A stretch of 64,000 bases of DNA from Yamagishiella unicocca (GCA_003116995.1 BDSL01000120.1:1-64000), one strand, 5' to 3'; counted from the stretch's first letter, positions 22,218 through 35,100 are shown. The notes: generated by a model not told the origin, from the letters alone. Translations and numbers: made by a program.

Positions 22218-23389
22218 TACACCTCTGACAAAATGATATGTCGGGTTATTGCTCATTACTGCCGTATAGTGTTACAGCAGAAGAAGAAGGGGTCGAATGG
22301 CCAGCACTCAGCTCCCAGCCCAGGGTTAAGATGGTATGTCGCGTTAGTGCCCCAAGCACACGATCTTCAAGGAGAGGCACAACAACATGCTGCAACGCGG
22401 GTCAAGAGCTGGTGCTGATAGTATGCGATCTACTTGAGGAAGGGCAGCGGTTATAACATCGGATCTGAGCTTGGTAGCCTGAGCATGGCAAGAACCCGAA
22501 TACCAAACGCATTTGGAGGACCTTACATCAGCAACAGTCAATCCAGGATCCCGACAGCGGCACATAACCAAGCTGGCGAGGTTTTGACGTTTGCGCGTAG
22601 CACGACAGAAACATAACGTAGCTAACAGGTTTCCACAGAAACTTAACGTAACCTACAGGCTTTCTGCAGACCTACACGTGTGCACTTAATCCGCGGAGTG
22701 ATCACAACGGTTTTACTAATCCCGGCATCTGCGCCAAACAAGTTATACCAACAGATGCGAACCTAAAACCCACGGAATCACGTGGCCACGTGTCAGCTTC
22801 CACGCCGCAGCAGGTGCAAGCAATGGAGGCAACGCAACATAAGTGGTGTTCGTCAAGCAGGTCGTGTCCACGCACGCGAATACTGTCAGCACCATCCAAC
22901 GACCCAGCGATCAGGCCGCAGAGCGCAAGGTCAATCGAACAGCGGTTCGGTCTTGTATCGTCACGGCAAGGCACATGACGACATCAGCCTCCTTCGCAAT
23001 CATCCACGCGGCGGCAAGCCCGAGCAGCATATCAGCCGCCCGGTCACAATCAACCACGGGACGTAGCGGAAGGCCTGGATAGGCCCTCTGATGACTAACG
23101 GCATCGGTTCCTATCCTTTAATGAGACCTGCGCATACCCCGCCATATCCAGAACCCCCTCCTAGCCTGGATGGCCGCGCACGCCTTCGACCCCAAGTCAC
23201 GAGCCTCTTCTCATCCATCGCGGCTGCATACGGGCTGTGTCCGTGGACGCAAGCGAACCGCTGGCCGCTGTGCTGGGTTCGGGTCCGGGGTCCGCGGATT
23301 TGGACGCCCCGGCCGTCATGACGCACCAGCGGCCAGGGTGCAGCTGCAGGGGGGGCAGGGGAGGGGTAGGGCAGAGAGGGGGTAGGGCA
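22218..23389. other. Intergenic stretch without a recognisable gene
   Basis: Only short unrelated reading frames are present and none shows a known motif or good splice partners. Composition is mixed and less repetitive than the introns. Confidence 0.5.
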
Positions 23390-23540
23390 GAAAAGAACCG
23401 GTTACTCGACACGGGAAGTGTAGCTGGTGCAGAGGGGGCGTGCATAAAGACCGGTTACGCGACATAAGAGGTATAATCGCTGGCGCATTGCCTTCGGACA
23501 CACAGTTGTGGCCGCATGCTGGAGCACTTATATTAGCTGA
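23390..23540 (+). repeat. Interspersed repeat R2, intergenic long copy
   Basis: Contains GAACCGGTTACTCGACACGG, GAAGTGTAGCTGGTGCA, then a second head, AAAGACCGGTTACGCGACAT, followed by TTCGGACACAC and CCGCATGCTGGAGCACTTAT. It is the only long copy outside a gene, so the family is not restricted to introns. Confidence 0.6.
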
Positions 23541-23726
23541 GGGGTGGGCGAGGAAACCCGGATACACGGTAGGAAACAGAGGGCAGAGGGAGGCGAGGAA
23601 ACCCGTGGGCAGGGGTGGGAGTGGAACGACAGCGGTGATGGTGACAGGGGGGATGCATGCAGGCAAGGCCAGTAACACGTAACTCAAAGGATGCATGATG
23701 AAGTCGGCAACTGTCATTGCCCATAT

Positions 23727-23848
23727 CAACCTGCTAATTGGCCAGGTGTTGGTCGATGCGCGCGTAAAACTCCGTGATCCGAAAACTCCGTGTCGGATCA
23801 CGGAGTTTTACGCGCGCATCGACCAGCACCTGGCCAACCAGCAGGTTG
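23727..23848. repeat. 56-bp inverted repeat (large hairpin)
   Basis: Arms 23727-23782 and 23793-23848 are complementary with about three non-identical positions and a 10-bp loop. The centre is GTAAAACTCCGTGATCCGA against TCGGATCACGGAGTTTTAC. It stands about 40 bp before the first unit of the 47-bp satellite. Confidence 0.85.
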
Positions 23849-23885
23849 GTGGTTCGGGCATTGGGGGATGCCGTTAACGCGGGAC

Positions 23886-24684
23886 TAGGTTCGGTTGCAA
23901 CACCACCGGTGGGTGGGCTTACTACCCCAGCATAGGTTCGGTTGCAACACCACCGGTGGGTGAGCTTACTACCCCAGCATAGATTCGGTTGCAACACCAC
24001 CGGTGGGTGGGCTTACTACCCCAGCATAGGTTCGGTTGCAACACCACCGGTGGGTGAGCTTACTACCCCAGCATAGATTCGGTTGCAACACCACCGGTGG
24101 GTGAGCTTACTACCCCAGCATAGATTCGGTTGCAACACCACCGGTGGGTGGGCTTACTACCCCAGCATAGGTTCGGTTGCAACACCACCGGTGGGTGGGC
24201 TTACTACCCCAGCATAGATTCGGTTGCAACACCACCGGTGGGTGAGCTTACTACCCCAGCATAGATTCGGTTGCAACACCACCGGTGGGTGGGCTTACTA
24301 CCCCAGCATAGGTTCGGTTGCAACACCACCGGTGGGTGAGCTTACTACCCCAGCATAGGTTCGGTTGCAACACCACCGGTGGGTGAGCTTACTACCCCAG
24401 CATAGATTCGGTTGCAACACCACCGGTGGGTGAGCTTACTACCCCAGCATAGATTCGGTTGCAACACCACCGGTGGGTGGGCTTACTACCCCAGCATAGG
24501 TTCGGTTGCAACACCACCGGTGGGTGAGCTTACTACCCCAGCATAGATTCGGTTGCAACACCACCGGTGGGTGAGCTTACTACCCCAGCATAGATTCGGT
24601 TGCAACACCACCGGTGGGTGGGCTTACTACCCCAGCATAGGTTCGGTTGCAACACCACCGGTGGGTGAGCTTACTACCCCAGCA
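23886..24684 (+). repeat. 47-bp satellite, 17 exact-length copies
   Basis: Seventeen consecutive 47-bp units fill 799 bp with no length change. Each contains TTCGGTTGCAACACCACCGG and TTACTACCCCAGCA. Only two positions vary, both G/A: TAGGTTCGG or TAGATTCGG, and GTGGGCTT or GTGAGCTT. The combinations recur as a trimer (A,A / A,G / G,A), most clearly in units 12-17, so the array has a 141-bp higher-order period. Confidence 0.95.
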
Positions 24685-25855
24685 TACGCCCCCCCTGGCC
24701 TCCGGACCTTCCTCGGGACATTGTATTGAAACGCAAAAGCAAGGGGCCAAGCGAGGGGGGATGTAAGCTGGGGTCCTTACACCTCGTGTCATCCGCGGTT
24801 ACGCCTGTTCATGTTTACAGACGGGTTGGCCCGCACGAGAAGCTAGCAGCAGCTATGGACGCAATGCCGTGCAACCGTGTCACGCGTGTTTCCAGCTTGC
24901 GGAGGATTTGACGGCCACGGTGCAACTCGTTTTGATTTGTAGGAAATACTGTCCGACTGTATTCGGTAGGACTAACTCGTGGTTGACCCGCAAGGATACG
25001 TGGTTGCACGATCGCCGTGCATCAGCTGGAAGTCGTGGCTGTGCAAAGGCGGACCCACATGCACGCAAAAGGCCGATAATATGGCCGACTCGTCCTCGAC
25101 AAAGTGAACGTCGACGCCGGGTACGTATCAGCAGGCTTCTGCCGCAAGTGCTCCAGGGAATAGGTGCAAGCCATGTGCCTGGGTGACCGCCCCGGTGCGT
25201 CTCCGGTGCGTCAATTGCGCGTCTATGAAGACACCTTTGAGCCCGGACCGGACATTCACGACTGAACCCTCCACACCTCCATGACCACCATTAGCCCCAA
25301 ATAGCCGGGACGCACCGACCCCTACCTTGCGTGCCCACAGCCTCAGCACCCGCTTGATGAGCGTAGAGGTATCTAGGAAACCGCCCTGAGCATGCGCCTA
25401 GCCCGACGCCGTCGAGCAGTTGCTTCGCCTGCGGGAATAAGGAACCGTGGGTCGGGCACCCCTCACGACGTGAAGAGAAGTTTTCCGGTCGCTGTTGCTG
25501 AAAATTGGACCTAATGTGGCTTGGAAGTCTACAAAAGGCGAGCGCCCACGCGAACGCCGCGGCATGGCTGTGCGCACCTTGCGTTTTCCGCGTGAAGCCC
25601 TTGCTTTGCACAAGCGTGTGAAGGTCGTTATAAGACAGCTTGTCTACAAACATTCGCTCGACCTGCAGAAGCAGGAAACAGCCTATCGATCCGGGCCGTC
25701 CGTCGGTATCCGCGTCGCAACCCGATGAACGCACCTCTACATTGTTTGCATCGTAGAGCACAAGCTCAGGAACCCTGCCAGGGATGCTGTTCGTTCACGA
25801 AGAATGCAGGGCAAGTTGTCAGTTTGTTCCCATGCTGCAGCCTTTCAGCAGGCAC
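24685..25855. other. Intergenic region with uninformative fragments
   Basis: A minus-strand frame of 156 codons at 25291-25761 and a 73-codon frame at 25128-25349 are the longest. Neither shows a domain I can name and they lie in different frames, as in a decayed element. I see no supported gene here. Confidence 0.4.
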
Positions 25856-26130
25856 CTACAAGTTCACGGTGACACTCTCGTAGGCTCCTTTTTCAATGTC
25901 GCCTCTCAAGAACTTCTTCACCTGCGTTGAAGAAAAGCCCAGAGTCGCAGAGAATACGGACTGACCGATGCCGAATAGAATATTGAACTGACCTCTGGCA
26001 GGTGGTTCAATCGTCAGCCAGGACAGCTGATAAACTCGGCACGAGCAACCTTGCCCGCTTGCCCTAGCACAGTCTGCGCCAGCTGCCCGCACAGAAGTGC
26101 AAGCAACAGCGAGACTGCGACCGTGCGCAT
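25856..26130 (-). CDS. Doubtful small secreted peptide, possibly spliced or broken
   Basis: On the minus strand an ATG at 26130-26128 opens a good signal-peptide-like frame, MRTVAVSLLLALLCGQLAQ followed by TVLGQAGK, but it stops at 26014. In a different frame a plausible hydrophobic-polar segment (FNILFGIGQSVFSATLGFSS, then KKFLRGDIEKGAYESVTVNL) ends at a TAG at 25856-25858. A short GT-AG intron from the GTTGCT after AGK to the AG before TTCAATATTC joins the two in frame, giving a peptide of roughly 70 residues. Equally, it may be a frameshifted relic. No family is recognised. Confidence 0.3.
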
Positions 26131-26801
26131 ATTGCGTTGAGGCTGTACCGATTATCGGTGTTGCCTGCGTCAATTTACTGTCTTCTTACATGAACATAAC
26201 TGTCGGTCATGGCTCTCATATATGAAGCGACCGGTTCTTATTGCGGTACTCCGTTACGGTACGTGGTCACCGTGGTACGTACTACTTCGACCATCGCCGC
26301 AGCGACTGTAGCATAGTGTGCAATATAGATGCCCTTGCGGCATAAAATGAACGCCGCTGGTCGCCACGCACCCAACAGTTAAGGTCATACACGCTCGTCC
26401 AGCACTCTCCCACGATGCACTTGCATGCGCATCCAATCATCCTTGCTTCACGTCATGCATACCCACAATCCCCCTCGCATAAAATAAGATGCATTTACCG
26501 AGGCAGCGCAAAAAAAGGTTGGGGGTCCCTACAACCTGACCACTATGACAGGAACAAGGAGGGAACGTGACCCAGCCGCCTTCAAAACTTGCGTGCTGCA
26601 GTCGTGCCTAGGGCGCGCCGTACATGGGCAGTTTCGCAGACCCGTACAGCCTGTCCTAAGCACCGCTCGGAACCCACATGCCGTGCCTAGCCCCTGTCTT
26701 AGCCCCATGCGCGCTCACTGTACGCGGTGCACCTCAGCCTGTAAGGGCCTGGCAGTCGATGCTGTCATGTGCATATGCCCGCACGAGCCCCTCCGTGACA
26801 G
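26131..26801. other. Intergenic sequence, nothing recognised
   Basis: Low coding potential, no repeats of note, and only short open frames. Confidence 0.5.
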
Positions 26802-26870
26802 TGGGCACCGGAATGGGCACCGGAATGGGCACCGGAATGGGCACCGGAATGGGCACCGGAATGGGCACCG
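26802..26870 (+). repeat. 12-bp tandem repeat GGGCACCGGAAT
   Basis: Nearly six perfect copies. The Met-Gly-Thr-Gly and Pro-Ile-Pro-Val reading frames across it are trivial consequences of a repeat whose length is a multiple of three. Confidence 0.95.
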
Positions 26871-27097
26871 AGTACTGCCCCGCAACAGACACGCTTGACC
26901 CACACGTATTGCCCAAACACTACTAGACACACTCGACAATGCCGACGCAAGAGCTTTCATGCACGTAAGGTCAGCAGCAGGACCCTCTCACATGCCAATT
27001 CACAGTCCCAAACAAGTACTAACAAGTTCGATTTTGCGAGAAGCAGCAGGCCGCCTGATGCCACAGCTCGCTCTGTCCATGGGCCGGAACCTATCAT

Positions 27098-27535
27098 AGC
27101 CGGCCCGGGCCGGCCCGGGCCGGCCCGGCCCGGCCCGGCCCAGCTCTAATGGGCTCGGCTCTGCTATGCTGGCCCGGCTCGTCTCGGCCCGTCCCAGCAG
27201 CCTTGGTTCGGCTCGGCTCGGGCCGGCTCGGCATGCGGCATCATGACATCGTTGCGCCTCCCCGCCCCAACGCCTCTCCCCTTCGAGACGGATGGCTCCA
27301 TTGGGCTCCCCTGGGCGCTGCTGGGCGCTGCTGGGCGCCGTACCGTTGGGTTTTAGCCCTGCGCGTCCGCTCTGGCGGTCTGCCATCCGGGATGGAGCCA
27401 CAAGTCCCACCGCCGTTCGCCGGCTACGTCCCCCTTGCACCCCATCTTTTGGCGCGCGTCGGACGACGGTGCGTCCCGTCAACTGCCAACTGCCAACTGC
27501 CAACTGTCCACTGCCAACTGCCAGGACATCGTGGC
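27098..27535. repeat. Cluster of short GC-rich repeats
   Basis: GGCCCGGGCC and GGCCC runs lie at about 27100-27140, CGGCTCGG runs near 27207-27230, and CAACTGC 7-bp repeats at about 27481-27525. All are simple-sequence tracts in an intergenic setting. Confidence 0.7.
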
Positions 27536-29004
27536 GGGTCTTGGGACCCCCAGACCCCACCCGCCCTGTCCTGCACTTCGTGCCCGGGTTTACCTAGCAA
27601 CCCGCCCTGCACGTCCCCGGCATGTGCACCGGGACGCGTCGCACAGCGGGAAAGACGACGTGCCATTTGGCACAGGTAGGTGACAGGGCGCCATCGCGGA
27701 CACACACACGCACACATATGCATACACACAGGCACACATAGCCAGTCACAATAGGCAACCAGCCCCCGTGGCCGTCGGCTTCTTCATAGGACAGGACACT
27801 ACGCGACAGGACAGGACAGGGCGGGGCACGACAGGACAGGGCGGGGCACGATGCGGCACAATGCGCCTGCAGGAGAGCCCGGGCGTCAACCACATCACAA
27901 ACATACCGTAACAGGAACACCACAACAGAACACCGCAACAGAAACACCACAAGAGAAACACCACAAAGAAACACCCACATCCGGAGGTCCGCCCAGTATG
28001 TACACTGGCAGCTTGCGCATGTCGGCGCCCGTCTGTAAGTAAGCCGCGAGCCCCAACGCCCTGTGGGTGAGGCCGCGTCGCGCCAGTGATGCCACTGCGG
28101 CAGACAAGAGCGCCCCTGGGGGCCCAAACACCCCTCTCTCTCTATCTCTCTCTCTGTCCCTCTCTGACCGCACAGCCGCAAGTGCGACATAGCAAAACGC
28201 AAACCGCCTATTGCGCAACGCACACCTGCCTCCTCTGCAGAAATGGGCTCCTGTGGCGCGGATGGCGGCACGCCGTCGGCGCCCGCGGCGCCCATCCAAC
28301 AGGTGCTAGGCCAGGCGGCCGAGGGTAAATAGCTAAACCCGGTCGTGTCCTTACGTACCATATCCCGTCCAAGTGAGTCAACCCCGTTCGTCCATCGAAG
28401 AGGTCAACCCCGTCATGATACCCCCTGCGCTGCAGAGATCGCGTCATCGATCCAGGTCGATGCAACTTGCTGGTCCCATCGACCCCAACACGGGCAAGAA
28501 AACAACACACATAAAAACAACACACATAGGGTCGACCCCATCGCGGGCCAACCCCCGAATACGTCCCTGCACAACGTCCGGGGAGCAGCCCCTGATAACG
28601 TACATTGCCCAGTTGCGGACAGGTCATGGTTGGCCTCGCGCTTGACATGCACCGACCTCAAGAGTCAGGCTTTTGTCTACGGGCAGTGATTATTCTCCCG
28701 CCCGTGGAGGACACCCCCCCCCCCCGCCGCGTCGCCTGGATGGGTTGTACGAAGCATCGATCCGGTCATCCCCACGCGACAACTATTAGGTTAGGTCATC
28801 CTCCAGATGTTGGCACAAGCAATGCACGGGTCGCCTCCTAACCACGTCTACTGCGCTCTCCTCAGACAGCCAACTCCACTTCCTCGTCAGCCAGACCCAT
28901 CATCACGTCTACTGCCCTCTCCTCAGACAGCCAACTCCACTTCCTCGTCACCCCCGTCAGCCCCATACATCATCACGTCTGCTGCCTCGTCAGCTGGCCC
29001 GCGT
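27536..29004. other. 3' flank of the giant pherophorin-like gene with simple repeats
   Basis: Contains GACAGGGCGGGGCAC repeats (27800-27850), ACACCACAAGAGAA-type runs (27905-27970), a CTCT tract (28137-28165), and a duplicated block of about 60 bp around CAGACAGCCAACTCCACTTC (28864 and 28924). The 3' untranslated region of the minus-strand gene should be here, but no TGTAA motif on that strand was found close to the stop at 29005-29007. Confidence 0.5.
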
Positions 29005-32000
29005 TTACGCTCTAATGGTGGCGCGCTGACGACGCTGCACTCTTGTCCGTTTGGCGGTGGTCGTCTTTACGAAGTCGCAGCCCAGCTCCGGCGTGTTGGC
29101 GGCGCTGAAGAAGCGCGGGCTGACGGGGGCGTTGATGGTGAAGAGGACGGCGCTGATGTCGCAGGGGAGGCCCAGGGCGGTGCGCAGTGTGCCGGCGGTA
29201 GTCGCCACGGCCATCTGGGCAGTGTGTGTGGGGGGGGGGTGAGAGGAGGGGTGAGAAGACCCGGTTACTCGGCAGTTGAGACGGAGGGCCGAAACCACCC
29301 GTTCCGGACACGCGTTTGATCTGGTTACACGACATAGCAGAAGGAGGATGGCAGCAGTGAAGGGGGTAGGAGTACAGAAGCCCGGCAGGGGGCAGGGGGT
29401 GCACCGTCGTGAAGTCAGCTGGGAGGGTTGCAGGTGTGGGGGTTGGGAGGGGGTGCGCAGACATGGTGGGGTTTTGGGTTTTGGGGAATTCTAGTTGCTG
29501 GCTTCCTGGGGCAGGGAAAGAGTTAGAGGAGGGGACGGTACCGTTTGTACGACGCACGTGACGGCCAGGTGACGGCTCACCTGGTCAAAGTACGACATGG
29601 CATCCTCGGGGCTGCCGAACAGCCCCGTCACGGAGAGCCCCGTGGTGGGCGGCGAGGCTATGGTGCAGTTGAAGCCGGGCGCCAGCAGGGACAAGTTGCC
29701 CACGCCGTTCAGGGCGATCAGCACGAAGGACCTGTCAAGGCGGGGGACGTGGGGGGAGGGGGGAGGTGGAGGCGCTGGCAACCTAAGCGTCGTGCCAAGA
29801 GAGACGTGCGGGGGCCGTCTGGAGGCCTAAGACTGTGTTTCGTGTGTGACACAGAGACAACCACAAACCGCACAATCCCTGCCTCCGTGGATGGGGTACG
29901 ACAAAACAGTTGAAGCGATTGAAGCGGTTGAAACGATTGAAGCGGTTGAAACGGTTGAAGCGGTTTGGGATTGGGAGGGCGCGGTGGGGTAGCGTCCCAG
30001 GGCATCCCAGAGCCGGGGTCAGGACAGGTCAGGGTGGTGCTGCTGCTGCTGCTGCTACTGCTGCTGCCCGGCTCATACCTGCAGTCGTTTGAGCCAAAGC
30101 TTTCAGCCCTGTTGGTGTTGATTGCCATCCTGACGCGCTGGCCCAGAGACGTGTCATCGCTCGGCGGCGGGGGCGGCGATGGTGGAGCAGACGGGGCGCT
30201 GAAGTCACATCGGAGCTCCGGCGTGTTGGCGGCGCTGAAGAAGCGCGGGCTGACGGGGCCGTTGATGGTGAAGAGGACGGCGCTGATGTCGCAGGGGAGG
30301 CCCAGGGCGGTGCGCAGTGTGCCGGCGGTCGTCGCCACGGCCATCTGGGCAGTGTGGGGGGGGGCGGGGGCGAGAGGGGAGACGCGGTTACTCGACGTGG
30401 GAAGTGTAGGGGGAACGGGGAAGGATGGGCGAGAAGACCCGGTTACACGGCATAGGAGGCGGAGGGCGGCAACGATGAAAGGGGGGGTAGGGCTACAGAA
30501 CACTCGGCAGGTGGCGGGGTGGTGTGTCACCATGAAGTTGGTGACACTCCATGATTAGGTGGGAGGATTGCACGTGCGGGGGTTGGGAGGGGATGCGCAG
30601 ACATGGTAGGGATTTGGGGTTTGGGGAATTCTAGTTGCTGGCTTCCTGGGGCAGGGAAAGAGCTAGGCGAGGAGACGGTACCGTTTGTACGACGCACGTG
30701 ACGGCCAGGTGACGGCTCACCCCGTCAAAGTACGACATGGCATCCTCGGGACTGCCGAACAGCCCCGTCAGTGAGAGCCCCGTGGTGGGCGGCGAGGCTA
30801 TGGTGCAGTTGAAGCCGGGCGCCAGCAGAGTCAAGCTGCCCACGCCGTTCAGGGCGATCAGCACGAAGGACCTGTCAAGGCGGGGGGCGGAGGGCGGAGG
30901 GGGCGGAGGGGGGATGGCATAAAAAACGGTTACACGACATGGGTATCGTAGCTGAGCGACGGGGAGGGGTGTAAAACCGTTTTACGCGACGGGGGAGGGG
31001 GAGGAGTGGAGGCGTTGGCAACCTAAGCGTTGTGCCAAGAGAGACACGTGGGGGGGCCAACTGGAGGCCTTGGACTGTGTTTCGTGTGAAACACAACACA
31101 ACCACAAAGAACCACAAACCGCAAAATAACCGCCTCCGTGGAGTGAGTGCGGGGATGTGGAAGTAGAGACGAGCCTCGGGATGAGACGAAACACGAAAAA
31201 CACCTAGGTACGTGTAGGGGGCGTGGCGGGTTTAGGCCTCGCGTGGGAAGCGGTTGAGACAGTTGAGGCGGTTGAGCGGTTGAAGCGGTTTGGGATTGTG
31301 AGGGCGCAGTGGGGCATCGTCCCAGGACATCCCAGAGCCGGGGTCGGTAGAGGGCAGGGTGCTGCTGCTGCTACTGCTGCTGCTGCTACTGCCCGGCTCA
31401 TACCTGCAGTCGTTGGGACCGAAGCTTTCAGCTCTGTCGGTGTCAATTGCCATCCTGACGCGACGGCCCAGAGAGGTATCGTTGCTCGGCGGTTGCGGCG
31501 GCGACGGCGGAGCAGACGGCGCGCTGAAGTCACACCGGAGCTCCGGCGTGTTGGCGGCGCTGAAGAAGCGCGGGCTGACGGGGCCGTTGATGGTGAAGAG
31601 GACGGCGCTGATGTCGCAGGGGAGGCCCAGGGCGGTGCGCAGTGTGCCGGCGGTAGTCGCCACGGCCATCTGGGCAGTGTGCGTGTGTGTGTGTGGGGGG
31701 GGGGAGAGGAGGGGCGAGGATGGGGGGGGGGCATAAAAACCGGTTATACGACATGGCGAGAATTGGGGGGGAAGGGCGAGGGTGGAGAGCAAATCCGGTG
31801 GGAAAGGGACGCGGAGAAGCAACCGCAAAGGTGTTGGGAGGCTTGGGCAGGAAAGGGCGGGGTTGGGAGTGGGGGGTGTTGGGGTGCTAGGGTGTGTTGT
31901 GGTGTTAGGGTGTAGGGAGTTAGAGGGGCCAGGGTTCTTGGCGGCGAGAGGGAGGAAGCGGCGGGAGCGGCATCGTTTGTACGACAAATAGGCGAGCCGC

Positions 32001-32198
32001 ACTGCGTTTCGCGGCATGACCGGCAATTAACGACGACGACGGCTCACCCCGTCAAAGTACGACATGGCATCCTCGGGACTGCCGAACAGCCCCGTCAGTG
32101 AGAGCCCCGTGGTGGGCGGCGAGGCTATGGTGCAGTTGAAGCCGGGCGCCAGCAGAGTCAAGCTGCCCACGCCGTTCAGGGCGATCAGCACGAAGGAC
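29005..32198 (-). repeat. Tandem triplication of a two-exon globular module
   Basis: Exon pairs 32198-32048/31669-31404, 30871-30721/30344-30079 and 29731-29581/29214-29005 encode the same module. The first exon is exactly 151 nt in all three copies. The second is 266 nt in the first two copies, so each full module is 417 nt, or 139 residues. Intron flanks are also shared: TACCGTTTGTACGACGCACG precedes the exon in copies two and three. The last copy diverges after TPELGCDF and ends at the stop, lacking the Pro-rich tail with NDTSLGRR and FGPNDC. Confidence 0.9.
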
Positions 32199-35100
32199 CT
32201 GTCAAGGCGGGGGGCGGAGGGGGGAGGGGGGAGGTGGAGGCGCTGGCAACCTAAGCGTCGTGCCAAGAGACACGTGCGGGGGCCGTCTGGAGGCCTAAGA
32301 CTGTGTTTCGGGGGGCTGGGGTATGAGAGGATAGCCCGTGGTGGGTTTTGAGGCAAGACCCGTGGTGGGGCAGGGTGGGGTGGTGGGGCGGGTGGTGAGG
32401 AGCCGGCGGCCGGGTAGGGTGGGTGGTTGTATTGGGGGCGAGCGTACTCTAGGCGCGTGCGGGTGAACCTGTAGGACGAAGTCGTTTGAGACCCGCAGCT
32501 GGCCGCAACCCCCGGGCGGTCGAGAAACGGAGAGCTGCGCCTTCCAGCCCCCTGCCCCAAACCCTGCTTCCAGCCCCCGGCCCCAACTGCCACCTGCACC
32601 GCCCTCACCACCTTCGCCCCCGGCCCCAGCTTCCATACCCTCCCCAGCCGGAACGTGGTGTTCGTGGGAAGTAGCTACGGGTGTGGGTGCGTTGCGATGT
32701 AGTGGAGAGCAACCGCATTCGACCAGACATCAAGCAAATCGGATGAACTTGTCGATGAACGAACCAAAGGAAGCAACCCCCCCCCCGCAATACATCTCCA
32801 ACCCCACTTGACCCGACGCCAAGCACACCGTTTTGCAACCGGAAGTCAAGCGTGCAGACCCATGGCTCGTATGCAGACCCATGGCTCGTATGCAGGAGTA
32901 TGAGGCTGCGTGTGGAAGGAAAAACCGGTTGAAGCGGCCTGGGTTTGGGATGCGCGACAAACGAGCTTGCTGAGGAAGGGTGTGGTGATGCGGTGTTTGG
33001 GGGTTCCCCTGAGTCGGGTTCCGGATCCCCTGACTCGGGTTCCGGATCCCCTGAGTCGGGTTCCGGATCCCCTGAGTCGGGTTCCGGATCCCCTGAGTCG
33101 GGTTCCGGATCCTCCCTGAGTCGGGTTCCGGATCCCCTCTGAGTCGGGTTCCGGATCCCCTGAGTCGGGTTCCGGATCCCCTGAGTCGGGTTCCGGATCC
33201 CCTCTGAGTCGGGTTCCGGATCCCCTGAGTTGAGGATCCCCTGCGGAACATGGCATGGTTCGAAGCTGCCCGGCTCGTACCTGCAGTCGTTGGGACCGAA
33301 GACATCGACTCTGTTGGTGTTGACTGCTATCTTGACGCGCCGACCATAAGAGGTATCGTTGCCTGGTGGCGGTCGTGGCGGGAGAGGCGGCGACGGAGGC
33401 GATGGGGGTGGCGATGGTGGAGAAGGAGGAGACGGCGGAGGGGATGGCGGCGGTGAGGGAGAGGGCGGCTCTGGCGGCGGCGACGGCGGCGACGGCGGCG
33501 GAGGAGGCGATGGAGGCGGTGATGGTGGTGATGGCGGTGACGGCGGCGGCGATGGTGGTGAGGGCGGTGCAGGTGGCAGCGGAGGCGGTGCCGGCGGCGA
33601 AGGCGGCATCGGGGGCGGCGAGGGTGGTGAGGGAGGTTGAGGAGGTGAAGGAGGCGGCGACGGTGATGGAGGCGGCGACGGCGGCTCTGGCGGCGGCGAG
33701 GGTGGCGATGGCGGCGGTGAAGGAGATGGCGGCGGGGATGGCGGCGGTGAGGGAGAGGGCGGCTCTGGCGGCGGCGACGGCGGCGGAGGAGGCGATGGAG
33801 GCGGTGATGGTGGTGATGGCGGCGATGGTGGCGGCGATGGTGGTGAGGGCGGTGCAGGTGGCAGCGGAGGCGGTGCCGGCGGCGAAGGTGGCATCGGGGG
33901 CGGCGATGGTGGTGAGGGAGGTTGAGGAGGTGAAGGAGGCGGCGACGGTGATGGAGGCGGCGACGGCGGCTCTGGTGGCGGCGAGGGTGGCGACGGCGGC
34001 GGTGAAGGAGACGGCGGCGGGGATGGTGGCGGTGAGGGAGAGGGCGGCTCTGGCGGCGGCGACGGCGGCGACGGCGGCGGAGGAGGCGATGGAGGAGGTG
34101 ATGGTGGTGATGGCGGCGATGGTGGCGGCGATGGTGGTGAGGGCGGTGCAGGTGGCAGCGGAGGCGGTGCCGGCGGCGAAGGTGGCATCGGGGGCGGCGA
34201 TGGTGGTGAGGGAGGTTGAGGAGGTGAAGGAGGCGGCGACGGAGATGGAGGCGGCGACGGCGGCTCTGGCGGCGGCGACGGCGGTGATGGAGGAGGTGGG
34301 GGCGACGGTGGCGGGGATGGCGGCGGTGAGGGAGAGGGCGGCTCTGGCGGCGGCGACGGCGGCGACGGCGGCGGAGGAGGCGATGGAGGCGGTGATGGTG
34401 GTGATGGCGGTGACGGCGGCGGCGATGGTGGTGAAGGCGGTGCAGGTGGCAGCGGAGGCGGTGCCGGCGGCGAAGGTGGCATCGGGGGCGGCGAGGGTGG
34501 TGAAGGAGGTTGAGGAGGTGAAGGAGGCGGCGACGGTGATGGAGGCGGCGACGGCGGCTCTGGTGGCGACGAGGGTGGCGACGGCGGCGGTGAAGGAGAC
34601 GGCGGCGGGGATGGCGGCGGTGAGGGAGAGGGCGGCTCTGGCGGCGGCGACGGCGGCGACGGCGGCGGAGGAGGCGATGGAGGCGGTGATGGTGGTGATG
34701 GCGGTGACGGCGGCGGCGATGGTGGTGAGGGCGGTGCAGGTGGCAGCGGAGGCGGTGCCGGCGGCGAAGGTGGCATCGGGGGCGGCGATGGTGGTGAGGG
34801 AGGTTGAGGAGGTGAAGGAGGCGGCGACGGAGATGGAGGCGGCGACGGCGGCTCTGGCGGCGGCGAGGGTGGCGATGGCGGCGGTGAAGGAGATGGCGGC
34901 GGGGATGGCGGCGGTGAGGGAGAGGGCGGCTCTGGCGGCGGCGACGGCGGCGGAGGAGGCGATGGAGGCGGTGATGGTGGTGATGGCGGCGATGGTGGCG
35001 GCGATGGTGGTGAGGGCGGTGCAGGTGGCAGCGGAGGCGGTGCCGGCGGCGAAGGTGGCATCGGGGGCGGCGATGGTGGTGAGGGAGGTTGAGGAGGTGA

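Noticed and set aside
23886..24684. 47-bp repeats as a CRISPR array
   Set aside because: The units are directly adjacent with no unique spacers, and the genome is eukaryotic.
25291..25761. A 156-codon minus-strand frame as a transposon protein
   Set aside because: No motif of a reverse transcriptase, transposase or other family could be identified. It is left as an unassigned fragment.
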